DNA of 64,000 nucleotides from positions 5,942,001 to 6,006,000 of the forward strand of contig JADJBV010000001.1 in assembly GCA_016703535.1 (NCBI GenBank), written 5' to 3'. Both the position numbers and the translations under genes were made by a program. Shown here one piece after another: positions 7,602 to 16,554 of this stretch (the stretch's first letter is position 1; each line of letters starts with the position of its first letter). Below the pieces are notes generated by a model, which worked only from the letters and a program-made list of their open reading frames with translations, was not told where the DNA came from and did not search any database. This DNA comes from Deltaproteobacteria bacterium. Lineage in GTDB: Bacteria; Myxococcota; Kuafuiibacteriia; Kuafuiibacteriales; Kuafuiibacteriaceae.

Positions 7602-10594
7602 GACTCCTCCCCCGGATCTTTTCCGGACAACTTCTCTTTGACCCGCTGCCCCAGTTGCTCGGGGGTGCGCAGCTCCAGTACTTCGCGGGCGGTGATCGGC
7701 ACCCCAAACGCTCGGCCCAGCTCACCGATCACGTGCACCACCACCAGGGAGTGACCGCCGAACTCCAGCAGGTCATCGGAGGCGCCGTAGGGTTCGATGC
7801 CCAATAGGCGGCCCATGACCTCGGCGATCTTGGTCTCCTCCGGGCCCTGGGGCGCCACGTACGGCTGACCGGGGACCTCGGGCCGTGGCTCCAGGCGAGG
7901 CCCATCCGGTCGCGCCTTCTTGGCCTCGGTCGGGGCGGCCGGGCCCAGGGTGCGGACCTCGTCGGGCGCGTAGAAGGCACACCACTGACCCTCGAAGGGA
8001 TAAGCGGGCAAAGAGACCCGCCGGCCCGGCGAACGATGGCTCAACTTCTCCAGGTCCACCGACACCCCGGCTTCGTAGAGTTGGCCGACGGCGCCCAAGA
8101 AGCCTGCATGTTCGTGGGGCGCTCGCGGCGGCAAACTGGCGGCGACCACCTTGCCCGCGGCTCGGGCCGCACCGGCGGCCAAACGGGTGAGCGCCTCTCC
8201 CGGGCCGACCTCCAGCCACACGTCGCTGGCCGAGGCCAGGGTGTTCAGCCCCGCGGCGAACCGCACCGGCTGCCGGAGGTGATCGGCCCAATATTGGGGT
8301 GAGGTCGCCTCTTCGGGGCGGATCCAGTCGCCGCTGAGGTTGGAGATGTAGGGCTGTTGGGGCGCCTTGAGGTTGACCTTCTGCACCTCGGCCTCGAAGG
8401 CCTTGAGGATCGGATCCAACATCCGGGAGTGGAAGGCGTGGGAGGTCTTGAGGCGCGTGACCGGGGCCCCGCGGGCCTCGGCTCGGGCCTGGAGCGCGTC
8501 GATGGCCTCGAGTGATCCGGAGAGCACCGTTTGTTCGGGGCCGTTGACGGCCGCCACGTCCACCGCCAGCCCCGCCGCCAGCTCACCCGCGAGATCGCCG
8601 CTGCCGTGGATCGCCAACATCGCCCCCCGGGGCAGGCCCTGGATCAACGCACCTCGCAGGGCCAGGAGCTTGATCGCTTCGGTCGGCCGCAACACGCCGG
8701 CCAAACAGGCGGCCACGTATTCGCCGACGCTGTGCCCCAAGGAGGCGACCGGGTTGACGCCCCACCGAGACCAGGCCCGCGCCAGGCTGTACTCGACGGC
8801 GAACAACATCGGCTGGGTGTAGCGGGTCTCGGCCAGCTCGAGCTCCAGCGCGGCCCGCTCGTCGGTCGCTGGGTTGAGCCAACGGCGCGGATTCTTTTGA
8901 GTATAACGCTCGACCAGCGCCAAGGCGTCCTCAAGATCCCGGGCCAACTCCGGGTCCAGGCTCAGCAGCTCGGACAACATGCCGAGGCGTTGGGCCCCTT
9001 GCCCGGGGAACAAGAACGCGACCCGACCACCGGTGGTCATCTTGGGTTCGAGCGGCTGCGCCAAGAGCCGGGCCAACTCGGAGGTCGAGCCGGCCACCAC
9101 GGCCCGCCGAACGTCGAAGTGCCGGCGACCCAGGTTGCGGGTCAAGGCGACGTCGGCCAACGCCGTCTCGGGGTGCTCGTGGAGGTGGTCGGCGAGTTCG
9201 GTGGCCATCCGCTGGACCACGCCGCTGCTGCGGCCGGAGAGGGTGACCAGGTGGTAAGGCATCGGGTCGGCCGGGCGCGGGGCCGGGAGCGGGGCCTCCT
9301 CGACGACCAAGTGAGCGTTGGTGCCACCCACTCCAAAAGAGTTGATCGCCGCGCGCCGCGGCGCCGAGGCCTGGCGTGGCCAAGGCAACGGGGCCTGGTT
9401 GACGAAGAAGGGCCCGCGCTCGAACTCGATCTTGGGGTTGGGGGTCTCGAAGTGGAGGGTGGCCGGGATGAGCTCGTTCTGGAGGCTGAGGGTGACCTTC
9501 AGCAAGGAGGCGACCCCCGCCGCCGGATCCAGGTGCCCGATGTTCGGCTTCACCGAACCGAGCGGCAAGGAGCGAGGCGGGTGCAGGCCGCCAAAGACCT
9601 GGTTGAGCCCCGCCACCTCGATCGGATCACCGACGGAGGTCCCGGTGCCGTGAGCCTCGAGGAAGGAGACCGAGCGGGGATCGAGGCCGGCCTCGCGGTA
9701 AGCCAAGGCGATGACCTCGGCCTGCCCGGCGGCGCTGGGCGCGGCGAAGCTCTGCTTGGTGGCGCCGTCGTTGTTGACGCCGACCGCCCGGATCACCGCT
9801 CGGATCGGATCGCCGTCCCGCAGGGCGTGGTCCAGCCGCTTCAGGGCCACCACCGCGACGCCGAAGCCCCAGACCGTGCCATCGGCCCGAGCGTCGAAGG
9901 CCCGGACGTGACCGTCGGAGGACTGGATCATGCCGTCCATGTGTTCGTAGCCAACCTGCTGCGGGATCCAAAGCGCCACCGCCCCCGCCAAGGCGGCGTC
10001 GATCCGGCCGAGGCGCAGGGCTCGACAGGCGAGATCGATGGCCACCAACGAGGTGGAACACGCGGTGTGCAGGTAGATCGACTCACCCCGCAGATCGAAG
10101 AGGTGTGAGGTGCGCATCGCCATGGCGTTGGTGCTGCCGATGGCCAAGGCTTCGAACATGGTGGTGGAGTCCTGGCCAAAGTTCTCCAGGACGTCGAGCA
10201 CGTGCCGCGACGGCGCGGCGCCACCGTAGACGCCAACCCGCTGACCCAGGCGTTCGATCGGGTACCCGGCGTCTTCGGCGGCCACCCAACACTGCTCGAT
10301 GAACAAGCGCTGCTGGGGGTCCATCAGCTTGGCATCCCGCACCGAAACGCCGAAGAGGCCACAGTCGAAGAGTTCGGTGTCCGGGATGAAGGTTCCCCGG
10401 GGCACGAAGGTCGGTGGCAGCCGACCCTGGGGATCTCGACGGGACGCGATCATCTCCTCAGGGATCCGCTCGATGGACTCGACCCCCGCGGCGAGGTTCT
10501 TCCAGAACTGGTCGGCCCGGGGCGCCCCCGGGAGTCGCGCGCCGACGCCGACGATGGCGATGGGCTCTAAGCTGAGGTGGTTGGGCGTGGACAT
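7598..10594 (-). CDS. Type I PKS module KS-AT-ACP
   Basis: 998 residues. KS: active-site Cys in TACSTS (residue about 182), then EAHGTGT and NIGHLDPA for the two His. AT: nucleophile in GHSVGEY (about 620) and substrate loop SHAFHS (about 720), the HAFH signature of malonyl-CoA selectivity. ACP: GGHSL (about 945). No KR, DH or ER fits between AT and ACP, so the beta-keto group should stay unreduced. There is no thioesterase, although this is the last synthase of the operon. AAGGAG lies about 6 bases before ATG 10594. The N-terminus enters the KS almost directly (EPIAIVGVG), with no obvious docking helix. Confidence 0.95.
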   Translation of the reverse strand: MSTPNHLSLEPIAIVGVGARLPGAPRADQFWKNLAAGVESIERIPEEMIASRRDPQGRLPPTFVPRGTFIPDTELFDCGLFGVSVRDAKLMDPQQRLFIEQCWVAAEDAGYPIERLGQRVGVYGGAAPSRHVLDVLENFGQDSTTMFEALAIGSTNAMAMRTSHLFDLRGESIYLHTACSTSLVAIDLACRALRLGRIDAALAGAVALWIPQQVGYEHMDGMIQSSDGHVRAFDARADGTVWGFGVAVVALKRLDHALRDGDPIRAVIRAVGVNNDGATKQSFAAPSAAGQAEVIALAYREAGLDPRSVSFLEAHGTGTSVGDPIEVAGLNQVFGGLHPPRSLPLGSVKPNIGHLDPAAGVASLLKVTLSLQNELIPATLHFETPNPKIEFERGPFFVNQAPLPWPRQASAPRRAAINSFGVGGTNAHLVVEEAPLPAPRPADPMPYHLVTLSGRSSGVVQRMATELADHLHEHPETALADVALTRNLGRRHFDVRRAVVAGSTSELARLLAQPLEPKMTTGGRVAFLFPGQGAQRLGMLSELLSLDPELARDLEDALALVERYTQKNPRRWLNPATDERAALELELAETRYTQPMLFAVEYSLARAWSRWGVNPVASLGHSVGEYVAACLAGVLRPTEAIKLLALRGALIQGLPRGAMLAIHGSGDLAGELAAGLAVDVAAVNGPEQTVLSGSLEAIDALQARAEARGAPVTRLKTSHAFHSRMLDPILKAFEAEVQKVNLKAPQQPYISNLSGDWIRPEEATSPQYWADHLRQPVRFAAGLNTLASASDVWLEVGPGEALTRLAAGAARAAGKVVAASLPPRAPHEHAGFLGAVGQLYEAGVSVDLEKLSHRSPGRRVSLPAYPFEGQWCAFYAPDEVRTLGPAAPTEAKKARPDGPRLEPRPEVPGQPYVAPQGPEETKIAEVMGRLLGIEPYGASDDLLEFGGHSLVVVHVIGELGRAFGVPITAREVLELRTPEQLGQRVKEKLSGKDPGEES

Positions 10595-10615
10595 GATGGC
10601 TCCTTGGCTGGGCGC

Positions 10616-13600
10616 TCAACGCGCGCCGTAGTGCTCCATGAGTCGGTTGCGGAGGTGCGGGGGGACGAGGGGTTCGAGGGCTTCGGCCAAGCCAGCGATG
10701 GTCGGGTGTTCAACGAAGACCCGCAGGGGCACCTTGGTCCCTAAGGCGTCGCTGAGGCCAACCACCAGTTGGGCCGCCAAGAGCGAGTGGCCCCCCAACT
10801 CGAAGAAGTCGTCGTGGACCCCGACCCGCTGCAGGTTGAAAGCCCGGCGCCAGATGGCCCCCAGCAGCTGCTCCAGCTCGGTGCGGGCCTCGACGTAAGC
10901 GCTCGTGGTGGTCGCCACTTCGGCGGTCGGCAGCGGCAGGGCCTGGCGATCCAACTTGCCCGAGGTGGTCCGGGGCAACTCCGGCAGCGGGATCAAGAGC
11001 GAAGGGATCATGTACTCGGGCAACAGCTCACGCAGCGCCGCGCGCAGGGCCGAGGGCTCCGGAGGTTCACCGAAGCGCCCGGAGTAGTAGGCGAGGAGCC
11101 GAGGTTCGGCGGGGCGGCTGGCGTCGACGATCACCGCCGCCTCTCGGACATCCGGGTGGTCGGCCACCGCGGCCTCCACCTCGGTGAGTTCGATGCGGAA
11201 GCCCCGGATCTTGACCTGGCGATCGAGGCGACCCAAAAACTCGAGTTGCCCCTGGCTGTTCCACCGGACCCGATCGCCGGTGCGGTACATGCGGGCGCCC
11301 GGAGACGGTGCAAAAGGATCGGGCACAAAACGTTCCGCGGTGAGCTCCGACCTCCCCCAATAACCAAGGGCCACCGACTCGCCGCCGATGTAGAGTTCGC
11401 CTTCGGCGCCCGGCGGCAAGAGCGCCCCGGACCCGTCGCAGACATAAAAAGAGGCGTGGGCCAGCGGTCGGCCGATGGTGACCTTCTCCCCGGGACGACC
11501 GAGGGGGCTCGCCGAAGCCCACACCGTGGCTTCGGTGGGGCCGTAGACGTTGAGCGCCGGGACCCCCAGCGACCGGACCTCTTCGGCCAAGCCGGGTGGG
11601 CACGCTTCCCCACCGACCAACAGCCCTCGCAAGCGGGCCAGGCTCTGCTTGGCCACCGGATCGGCGACGATCGCCGCCAACATCGAGGGGGTGGTCTGGA
11701 AGTAGGTGGCGCCCGCCTCGACGCCACGCTGCAGCAGCTCCGCCGGGGCCAACAGCTCGTGGCTCCGGGTGCGGGCCGCCGCCTGCTCCCGCACCTCGAC
11801 CAAACGGGGCAAGGCCGCCAACGTCGCTTGGGCGTCGACGCCGAAGTCGATCAAACAAGCCACGTCGTCGGTGTCGGCGCGCCGGAGTCGTTCGCAGAAG
11901 GCGACCCCGGTCTTGACCGACCCAAAAAGCCCGCTGGTGGCGAAGTACCGCTCGAAGGCGTGCTCGAGCATCGCGTCTTCGTCTTCGCTCGACAACTTGT
12001 CTTGGGCGGTGACCGCCGCGTCCCCCAACAAGGCCTTCACCAGGCTCGCCGAGGTGCGCAGGTACTCGATCATCGGGCGCCGAACCAAGGCTCGAGCCTC
12101 GTCGTCCGAGTCCGCGATGAAGGTGTGGACCATCACCGAGACGATCCCGCGCCCCGGATGCCCGGCCCGCTGCCAGGCGCCCCGATAGATCGCCACCTTC
12201 TCCCTCAGCTGCTCCAGGTTTTGACCCAACAAGTGGGTTAGGAGGTTGGCGCCCAGCTCACCGGCCAGGCGGAAGGTCTCGGGATCACCAGAGGCCGTGA
12301 CCCAGATCGGAAGCTCGGCCTGCCGCGGCCTCGGCCGCACCGCCACCGTGTGGGGTGCACCAACGCCATTCTTGCGGGTCAACGCTTCACCCCGCCACAG
12401 CGCTTGGACCTCCCGGATCCGCTCCACCATCACGGCGCGCCGTTCGTTGAAGTTCTCGGGCGCCAGCACGAAGTCGTTGGGGTGCCAACCCGAGGCGAAG
12501 GACACCGCGGCCCGTCCGCCCGAAAGTTGGTCCACCACCGCCCACTCCTCGGCGATCCGCAGCGGGTCGTGCAGCGGCGCGACCACACTGCCCGCCCGCA
12601 GCTGCACCCGCTGGGTGACCATGGCCAAGGCCGCGCTCAACACCGAGGGGTTGGGGTAGAGGCCGCCGAAGTCGTGGAAGTGCCGCTCGGGGGTCCACAC
12701 CGCGCTCAGCCCTTGGCGATCCGCGAACTGCGCCGCCTCGAGGAGGAGTCGGTAGGGTCCTTGGCTCCCCTGTTCGGCGGAGCTGGCAGCGAAGAAGAAG
12801 AGGCTGAAGTCCAAGGGGCGCTGGACCCCTTCGGCGCGCAACACGGCCCGAGGGTTGTTGGTCGGGGCGCTGATCCGATGACCGCGGGTGGAGGTGTAGA
12901 GCAACTCCAGGACCGAGATGTCGAAGGCGACGCTGGTCAACGCCAACCAGTGTTCGGGTTGGGCGGGCAGCTGTTGGTCCATGGCCGCGAAAAAAGAGAC
13001 CACGTTGTCGTGGGTCACCGCGACACCTTTGGGGCGCCCGGTCGATCCGGAGGTGAACAACACGTAGGCCAGATCCTGCGCCGAGAGGTCGACCCGAGGT
13101 GGAGTCTTGGGGCGCTGGAGGAGGATGGTGCGTTCGCCGTCGAGGCTCCAGACATCGTTGCGATCCGGGTAACGTTGGGCGGCCAAGGTCCCGGTCGTGA
13201 TCAGCATTCGAACCCCCGCGTCCTCCAAGATCTGCCGAGCCCGGGCGGCCGGCTGATCGGGATCGATGGGCACATAGGCGGCGCCGGCCTTGAGGATGCC
13301 CCAAAGGGCGGTGACCAACTCGGCGCTGCGAGGCCAGCAGATGGCGACCCGATCGCCGCGGCTCACCCCCCGCTCGATCAGGCGGTGCGCAATTTGATTG
13401 GCCCGTTCATCCAGCTCCCGAAAGGTGAGGCGAACCTCACCGTCGTCGATGGCCACCCGATCCGGCCCCCCCACGAGCCCGCGGCCAAAGGCCTGAAGCA
13501 GAGTTTCGGTCGACGGAGACGAGGGGTGCACCCGCCCCCACTCCTCGAGGAGCAGCCGCTCCGCCGCCTCTGAAGGCGCCCCAAGGGACGCCAACCCGAT

Positions 13601-15019
13601 CCCGGGATCTTGGGTGGCCCGCTCGAGCAAGACCTCCAGCTCCCGACACCACAAGGCGATGGCGCCTCGAGAGTAGCGAGTGGCGCGGAACTCGATTTGA
13701 CCGTCGAGCCCTTCGTCACCGGGCATCAAGGAGAGGGTCAGGTCGAGGCGAGAGGTCGAGGATGGCACCACGTCGCCGTGGATCCGCACCCCCGGCAAGG
13801 ACAACACTGGGCGGGCCATCGACTGGTAGGTGATCATCGCCTGGTAGACCGGCGTCCGGCCGAAGTCCCGATCCAGGGCCAGGCGTTCGACCAAGGTGGC
13901 GAAGGGCAACTCGGCCTGCTCCAGGGCGGCCAAGGTGGCCGTGCGGGTCGTGGCCAAGAGGTCCCGGAAGGTGCCCTGGGCCGGCAGGTCGATGCGGATC
14001 GGGACGGTGTTGATGAAACAGCCGACCAACCCCTGCGCGTCGGGGTGGTCTCGCCCTGCAACGGGGGTGCCGAGGACGATGGTCCGTTGCCCCGACAGCC
14101 GCGAGAGGAGGGCCGCGAAGCCGGCCAAGAGGACCATAAAAGGCGAGCCGTGGACCTCCTTGGCCAAGGCCTCGGTCCGAGCCCGCAACGAAGGGCCCAT
14201 CTGAAAGAGGACCAGGCCGTCGCCCTCATCGTCCGAAGTGTGGTCGGACGGCAAGGTCAACTCAGGAGGGGCACCCGCGAGCAAGCCTCGGGCGCGTTCG
14301 ACCATCCCCTCGAGGCGTTCGGGCGACAGCCGAGCCCGTTGCCACTCGCAGTAGTCGCCGAACTGGCAGGGCAACGGCGCCCACGTCGGAGGCAGGCCCT
14401 GGAGCCGGGCGGTGTAGGCCGAGATCAGATCTTGGACCATCACCCCGTGGGACCAACCGTCGGAGACGATGTGGTGGCTGCAGATCACCACCGCCCGTTC
14501 GTCGGCGCCGAGCTCGACTAGGTGGGCCCGCAACAGCGGCGCCTGGGCCAGATCAAAGGGGGTGGCCGCCAGACGCCGGGCCAAGGCGTTCAGCTCGGCG
14601 TCCCGATCTTCTTGGGTGGGCGCCGACAGTTGGTGCTCCTCCAAGACCACCGGCACCTGCCCCTGGGGCACTTGGAAGACCTGCCCGTCCTCCAAGACGA
14701 AGTGGCTCCGCAAGACCTCGTGCCGCTCGACGAGGTCACCCAAGGAGCGCTCGAGGGCCGCCCGATCCAAGGTGCCCTTGATGCGCAGCAGGAAGGCCTC
14801 GTTGTAGGCCGGGTCGTCGGGCTGGAGTTGCTGAAGGAACCAGAGGCGCTCCTGCATCAACGACGCCCGCGCCCGGGAATGAGCGCGGCGCGGGATCGGC
14901 GGCTCTCCCGGCGGGGTGAGCTCACCGCGGAGGCGCGCCGCCAACTTGGCCCGTTGCTCCGGGCTCAGGTCGGCCTTCTCCCGGCGCTTGGGCTCGAGGG
15001 ACCCCAGCTCGCTGCTCAT
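10616..15019 (-). CDS. NRPS module C-A(Gly)-PCP with embedded luciferase-like monooxygenase
   Basis: 1467 residues. Condensation domain with SHHIVSDG (residue about 183). The adenylation domain has TSGSTGRPKG (about 660) and FDISVLEL, then is interrupted from about residue 735 to 1075 by a bacterial-luciferase-like (flavin-dependent) monooxygenase: PLDFSLFFF at its start, VWTPERHFHDFGG and FASGWHPNDFVLAP inside. The A domain resumes before NVYGPTEAT, so the insertion lies between A4 and A5. The PCP is GGHSLLAAQL (about 1410). By alignment to GrsA the nine-residue code reads D-I-L-Q-L-G-V-V-W, which is glycine. Monooxygenase-bearing Gly modules such as MtaG of myxothiazol oxidise the Gly alpha carbon and give a terminal amide; a like role here is inference. 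Start ATG overlaps the upstream stop (ATGA). Confidence 0.93.
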   Translation of the reverse strand: MSSELGSLEPKRREKADLSPEQRAKLAARLRGELTPPGEPPIPRRAHSRARASLMQERLWFLQQLQPDDPAYNEAFLLRIKGTLDRAALERSLGDLVERHEVLRSHFVLEDGQVFQVPQGQVPVVLEEHQLSAPTQEDRDAELNALARRLAATPFDLAQAPLLRAHLVELGADERAVVICSHHIVSDGWSHGVMVQDLISAYTARLQGLPPTWAPLPCQFGDYCEWQRARLSPERLEGMVERARGLLAGAPPELTLPSDHTSDDEGDGLVLFQMGPSLRARTEALAKEVHGSPFMVLLAGFAALLSRLSGQRTIVLGTPVAGRDHPDAQGLVGCFINTVPIRIDLPAQGTFRDLLATTRTATLAALEQAELPFATLVERLALDRDFGRTPVYQAMITYQSMARPVLSLPGVRIHGDVVPSSTSRLDLTLSLMPGDEGLDGQIEFRATRYSRGAIALWCRELEVLLERATQDPGIGLASLGAPSEAAERLLLEEWGRVHPSSPSTETLLQAFGRGLVGGPDRVAIDDGEVRLTFRELDERANQIAHRLIERGVSRGDRVAICWPRSAELVTALWGILKAGAAYVPIDPDQPAARARQILEDAGVRMLITTGTLAAQRYPDRNDVWSLDGERTILLQRPKTPPRVDLSAQDLAYVLFTSGSTGRPKGVAVTHDNVVSFFAAMDQQLPAQPEHWLALTSVAFDISVLELLYTSTRGHRISAPTNNPRAVLRAEGVQRPLDFSLFFFAASSAEQGSQGPYRLLLEAAQFADRQGLSAVWTPERHFHDFGGLYPNPSVLSAALAMVTQRVQLRAGSVVAPLHDPLRIAEEWAVVDQLSGGRAAVSFASGWHPNDFVLAPENFNERRAVMVERIREVQALWRGEALTRKNGVGAPHTVAVRPRPRQAELPIWVTASGDPETFRLAGELGANLLTHLLGQNLEQLREKVAIYRGAWQRAGHPGRGIVSVMVHTFIADSDDEARALVRRPMIEYLRTSASLVKALLGDAAVTAQDKLSSEDEDAMLEHAFERYFATSGLFGSVKTGVAFCERLRRADTDDVACLIDFGVDAQATLAALPRLVEVREQAAARTRSHELLAPAELLQRGVEAGATYFQTTPSMLAAIVADPVAKQSLARLRGLLVGGEACPPGLAEEVRSLGVPALNVYGPTEATVWASASPLGRPGEKVTIGRPLAHASFYVCDGSGALLPPGAEGELYIGGESVALGYWGRSELTAERFVPDPFAPSPGARMYRTGDRVRWNSQGQLEFLGRLDRQVKIRGFRIELTEVEAAVADHPDVREAAVIVDASRPAEPRLLAYYSGRFGEPPEPSALRAALRELLPEYMIPSLLIPLPELPRTTSGKLDRQALPLPTAEVATTTSAYVEARTELEQLLGAIWRRAFNLQRVGVHDDFFELGGHSLLAAQLVVGLSDALGTKVPLRVFVEHPTIAGLAEALEPLVPPHLRNRLMEHYGAR
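11790..12830 (-). other. Luciferase-like monooxygenase domain inserted in a Gly A domain
   Basis: Roughly 340 residues between A4 and A5 of the 10616-15019 NRPS. The segment begins at LDFSLFFFAAS, has the TIM-barrel features of flavin-dependent luciferase-like oxygenases (PLHDPLRIAEEWAVVDQLSGGR) and ends before the A domain resumes at YFQTTPSML. Such embedded domains are known from myxobacterial pathways. Confidence 0.88.
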
Positions 15020-16554
15020 ACCTCAGCCTCGTGGGCCCAGCTGCGGCGGTGCGTGTTGAGGAAGGCCCGAGCGCGCTCGATGTCGACGCTCTGGATCCGA
15101 TCTTCCCGCAACATGGGGACCTCGCGGCGGAAGGCGCGGTGGATCGCGAGCGTCTTCTTGGACAACACCAACCCTTGGGCCAGGTCGATCGCCTGGGCGG
15201 CGGTCAACAGCTCGATGGCCAGCACGATCTCGACGTTGTCCAAGATCTCTTGAGCCTTGTAGGCGGAGGTCCCGCCCATGGAGACGTGATCTTCTTGGAG
15301 TTGGCAGGTCATGATGGTGTCGACGCTGGCCGGCGTGGACAACACCTTGCACTCGTTCACCAAGGCGGCCGAGGTGTACTGGGGGATCATCAAGCCGGAG
15401 TCGAGGCCGGGCATCGCAGTGAGGAAGCTGGGCAAACCACGGCAGCCCGAAAGTAGCTGGTAGGTGCGGCGTTCGGCGATGTTCGCCAGCTCTGTGGCGC
15501 CGATGGCCAGGAAGTCCAAGGCGAAGGCGGTCGACTCTCCGTGGAGGTTGCCGCCGAACAACACCCGGCCCTCCTCGGGGAAGAAGAGCGGGTTGTCGCT
15601 GACGCCGTTGACCTCATCTTCGATGGTGTTGGACGCGAAGCCCAAGACCTGTCGGATGGCGCCGTGCACCTGCGGCATGCAGCGGAAGGAGTACGGATCT
15701 TGTTTGGAGCGGTTGGCGGTGGGCAGCTGCCAGTGGTTGCTCCCTCCCAAGATCGACGAGAGGTGGCGGGAGACCTGGTGACGGGTCGGGTGTTCGGTCG
15801 TGGAGTGGTAGAGCGGATCGTAGAAGGTCTGGGCCGCGCTGAAGGCCTGGATGCTCAAGGAGGCGATCACCTCGGCGGCGCCGACCAACTCCCGGAATCG
15901 GGAGACCGCGTCCACCGCGATGCCGTTGATGTACTGAACCCCGTTGGTGAGGGCCAGGCCCTCCTTGGCCTTGAGCTCCAGCGGCGGGAGCTTCTCCTTG
16001 GCCATTACCTCCGCCGCCTCCCGCAATTCGCCGCGATAGTAGACCTGCCCGAAGCCCAACAACGGCAGGGCCAGGTGGGCCAAAGGGGAGAGGTCGCCGC
16101 TGGCCCCCACCGTGCCCTTCTTGGGGATGGCCGGGATGATGCCGCGGTTCCACAACTCCATCAGGCGCTCGACGGTCTCGGCGGTGATGCCGGTGTGGCC
16201 GGTGCGGAAGGTCAGGAGCTTCACCAACATCACGAAGCGGCTGGTGCGCTCCGAGACCACCGGGCCCACGCCGGCCGCGTGAGACAAGACGTGGCGGAGC
16301 TGGAGCGCTCCGACCTCTTCCGGCTTGATCCGGGTTTCGCACAGGGATCCGAAGCCGCTATTGACGCCGTAGACGTGTTGGTCGGAGACCGCCAACTTCT
16401 GCACGAAGCGAGCGCACCGTTGGATCCGGGCGCGGGACTTGGGCGCCAAGCTCAGGGGCAGTTGGGCCTCGGTGGTGGCCACCAACTCGTCGAGCGAGTA
16501 GCGGCGGGTGTCGAGGCGGAACGTCGACTTGGGGGCGGTCTTGCGGGATTTCAC
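15016..16554 (-). CDS. MIO-type aromatic/histidine ammonia-lyase or aminomutase
   Basis: 512 residues, the normal size of the HAL/TAL/PAL family. TVGASGDLSPLAHL (residue about 150) contains the Ala-Ser-Gly that cyclises to the MIO electrophile. The N-terminal YGVNSGFG supplies the catalytic Tyr loop, and SFRCMPQVHGA, SDNPLFF and QEDHVSMG are further family motifs. The substrate-pocket pair is Ser-His (LSHAAGVG), as in histidine ammonia-lyases, but some bacterial tyrosine lyases have it too, so the substrate (His, Tyr, Phe) and lyase versus mutase activity are open. GTG at 16554 is chosen because it overlaps the PKS stop as GTGA; the frame is open further upstream only as a shadow of the PKS. 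Its place inside the operon suggests it makes an aryl-acrylate or beta-amino-acid building block (inference). Confidence 0.92.
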   Translation of the reverse strand: MKSRKTAPKSTFRLDTRRYSLDELVATTEAQLPLSLAPKSRARIQRCARFVQKLAVSDQHVYGVNSGFGSLCETRIKPEEVGALQLRHVLSHAAGVGPVVSERTSRFVMLVKLLTFRTGHTGITAETVERLMELWNRGIIPAIPKKGTVGASGDLSPLAHLALPLLGFGQVYYRGELREAAEVMAKEKLPPLELKAKEGLALTNGVQYINGIAVDAVSRFRELVGAAEVIASLSIQAFSAAQTFYDPLYHSTTEHPTRHQVSRHLSSILGGSNHWQLPTANRSKQDPYSFRCMPQVHGAIRQVLGFASNTIEDEVNGVSDNPLFFPEEGRVLFGGNLHGESTAFALDFLAIGATELANIAERRTYQLLSGCRGLPSFLTAMPGLDSGLMIPQYTSAALVNECKVLSTPASVDTIMTCQLQEDHVSMGGTSAYKAQEILDNVEIVLAIELLTAAQAIDLAQGLVLSKKTLAIHRAFRREVPMLREDRIQSVDIERARAFLNTHRRSWAHEAEV

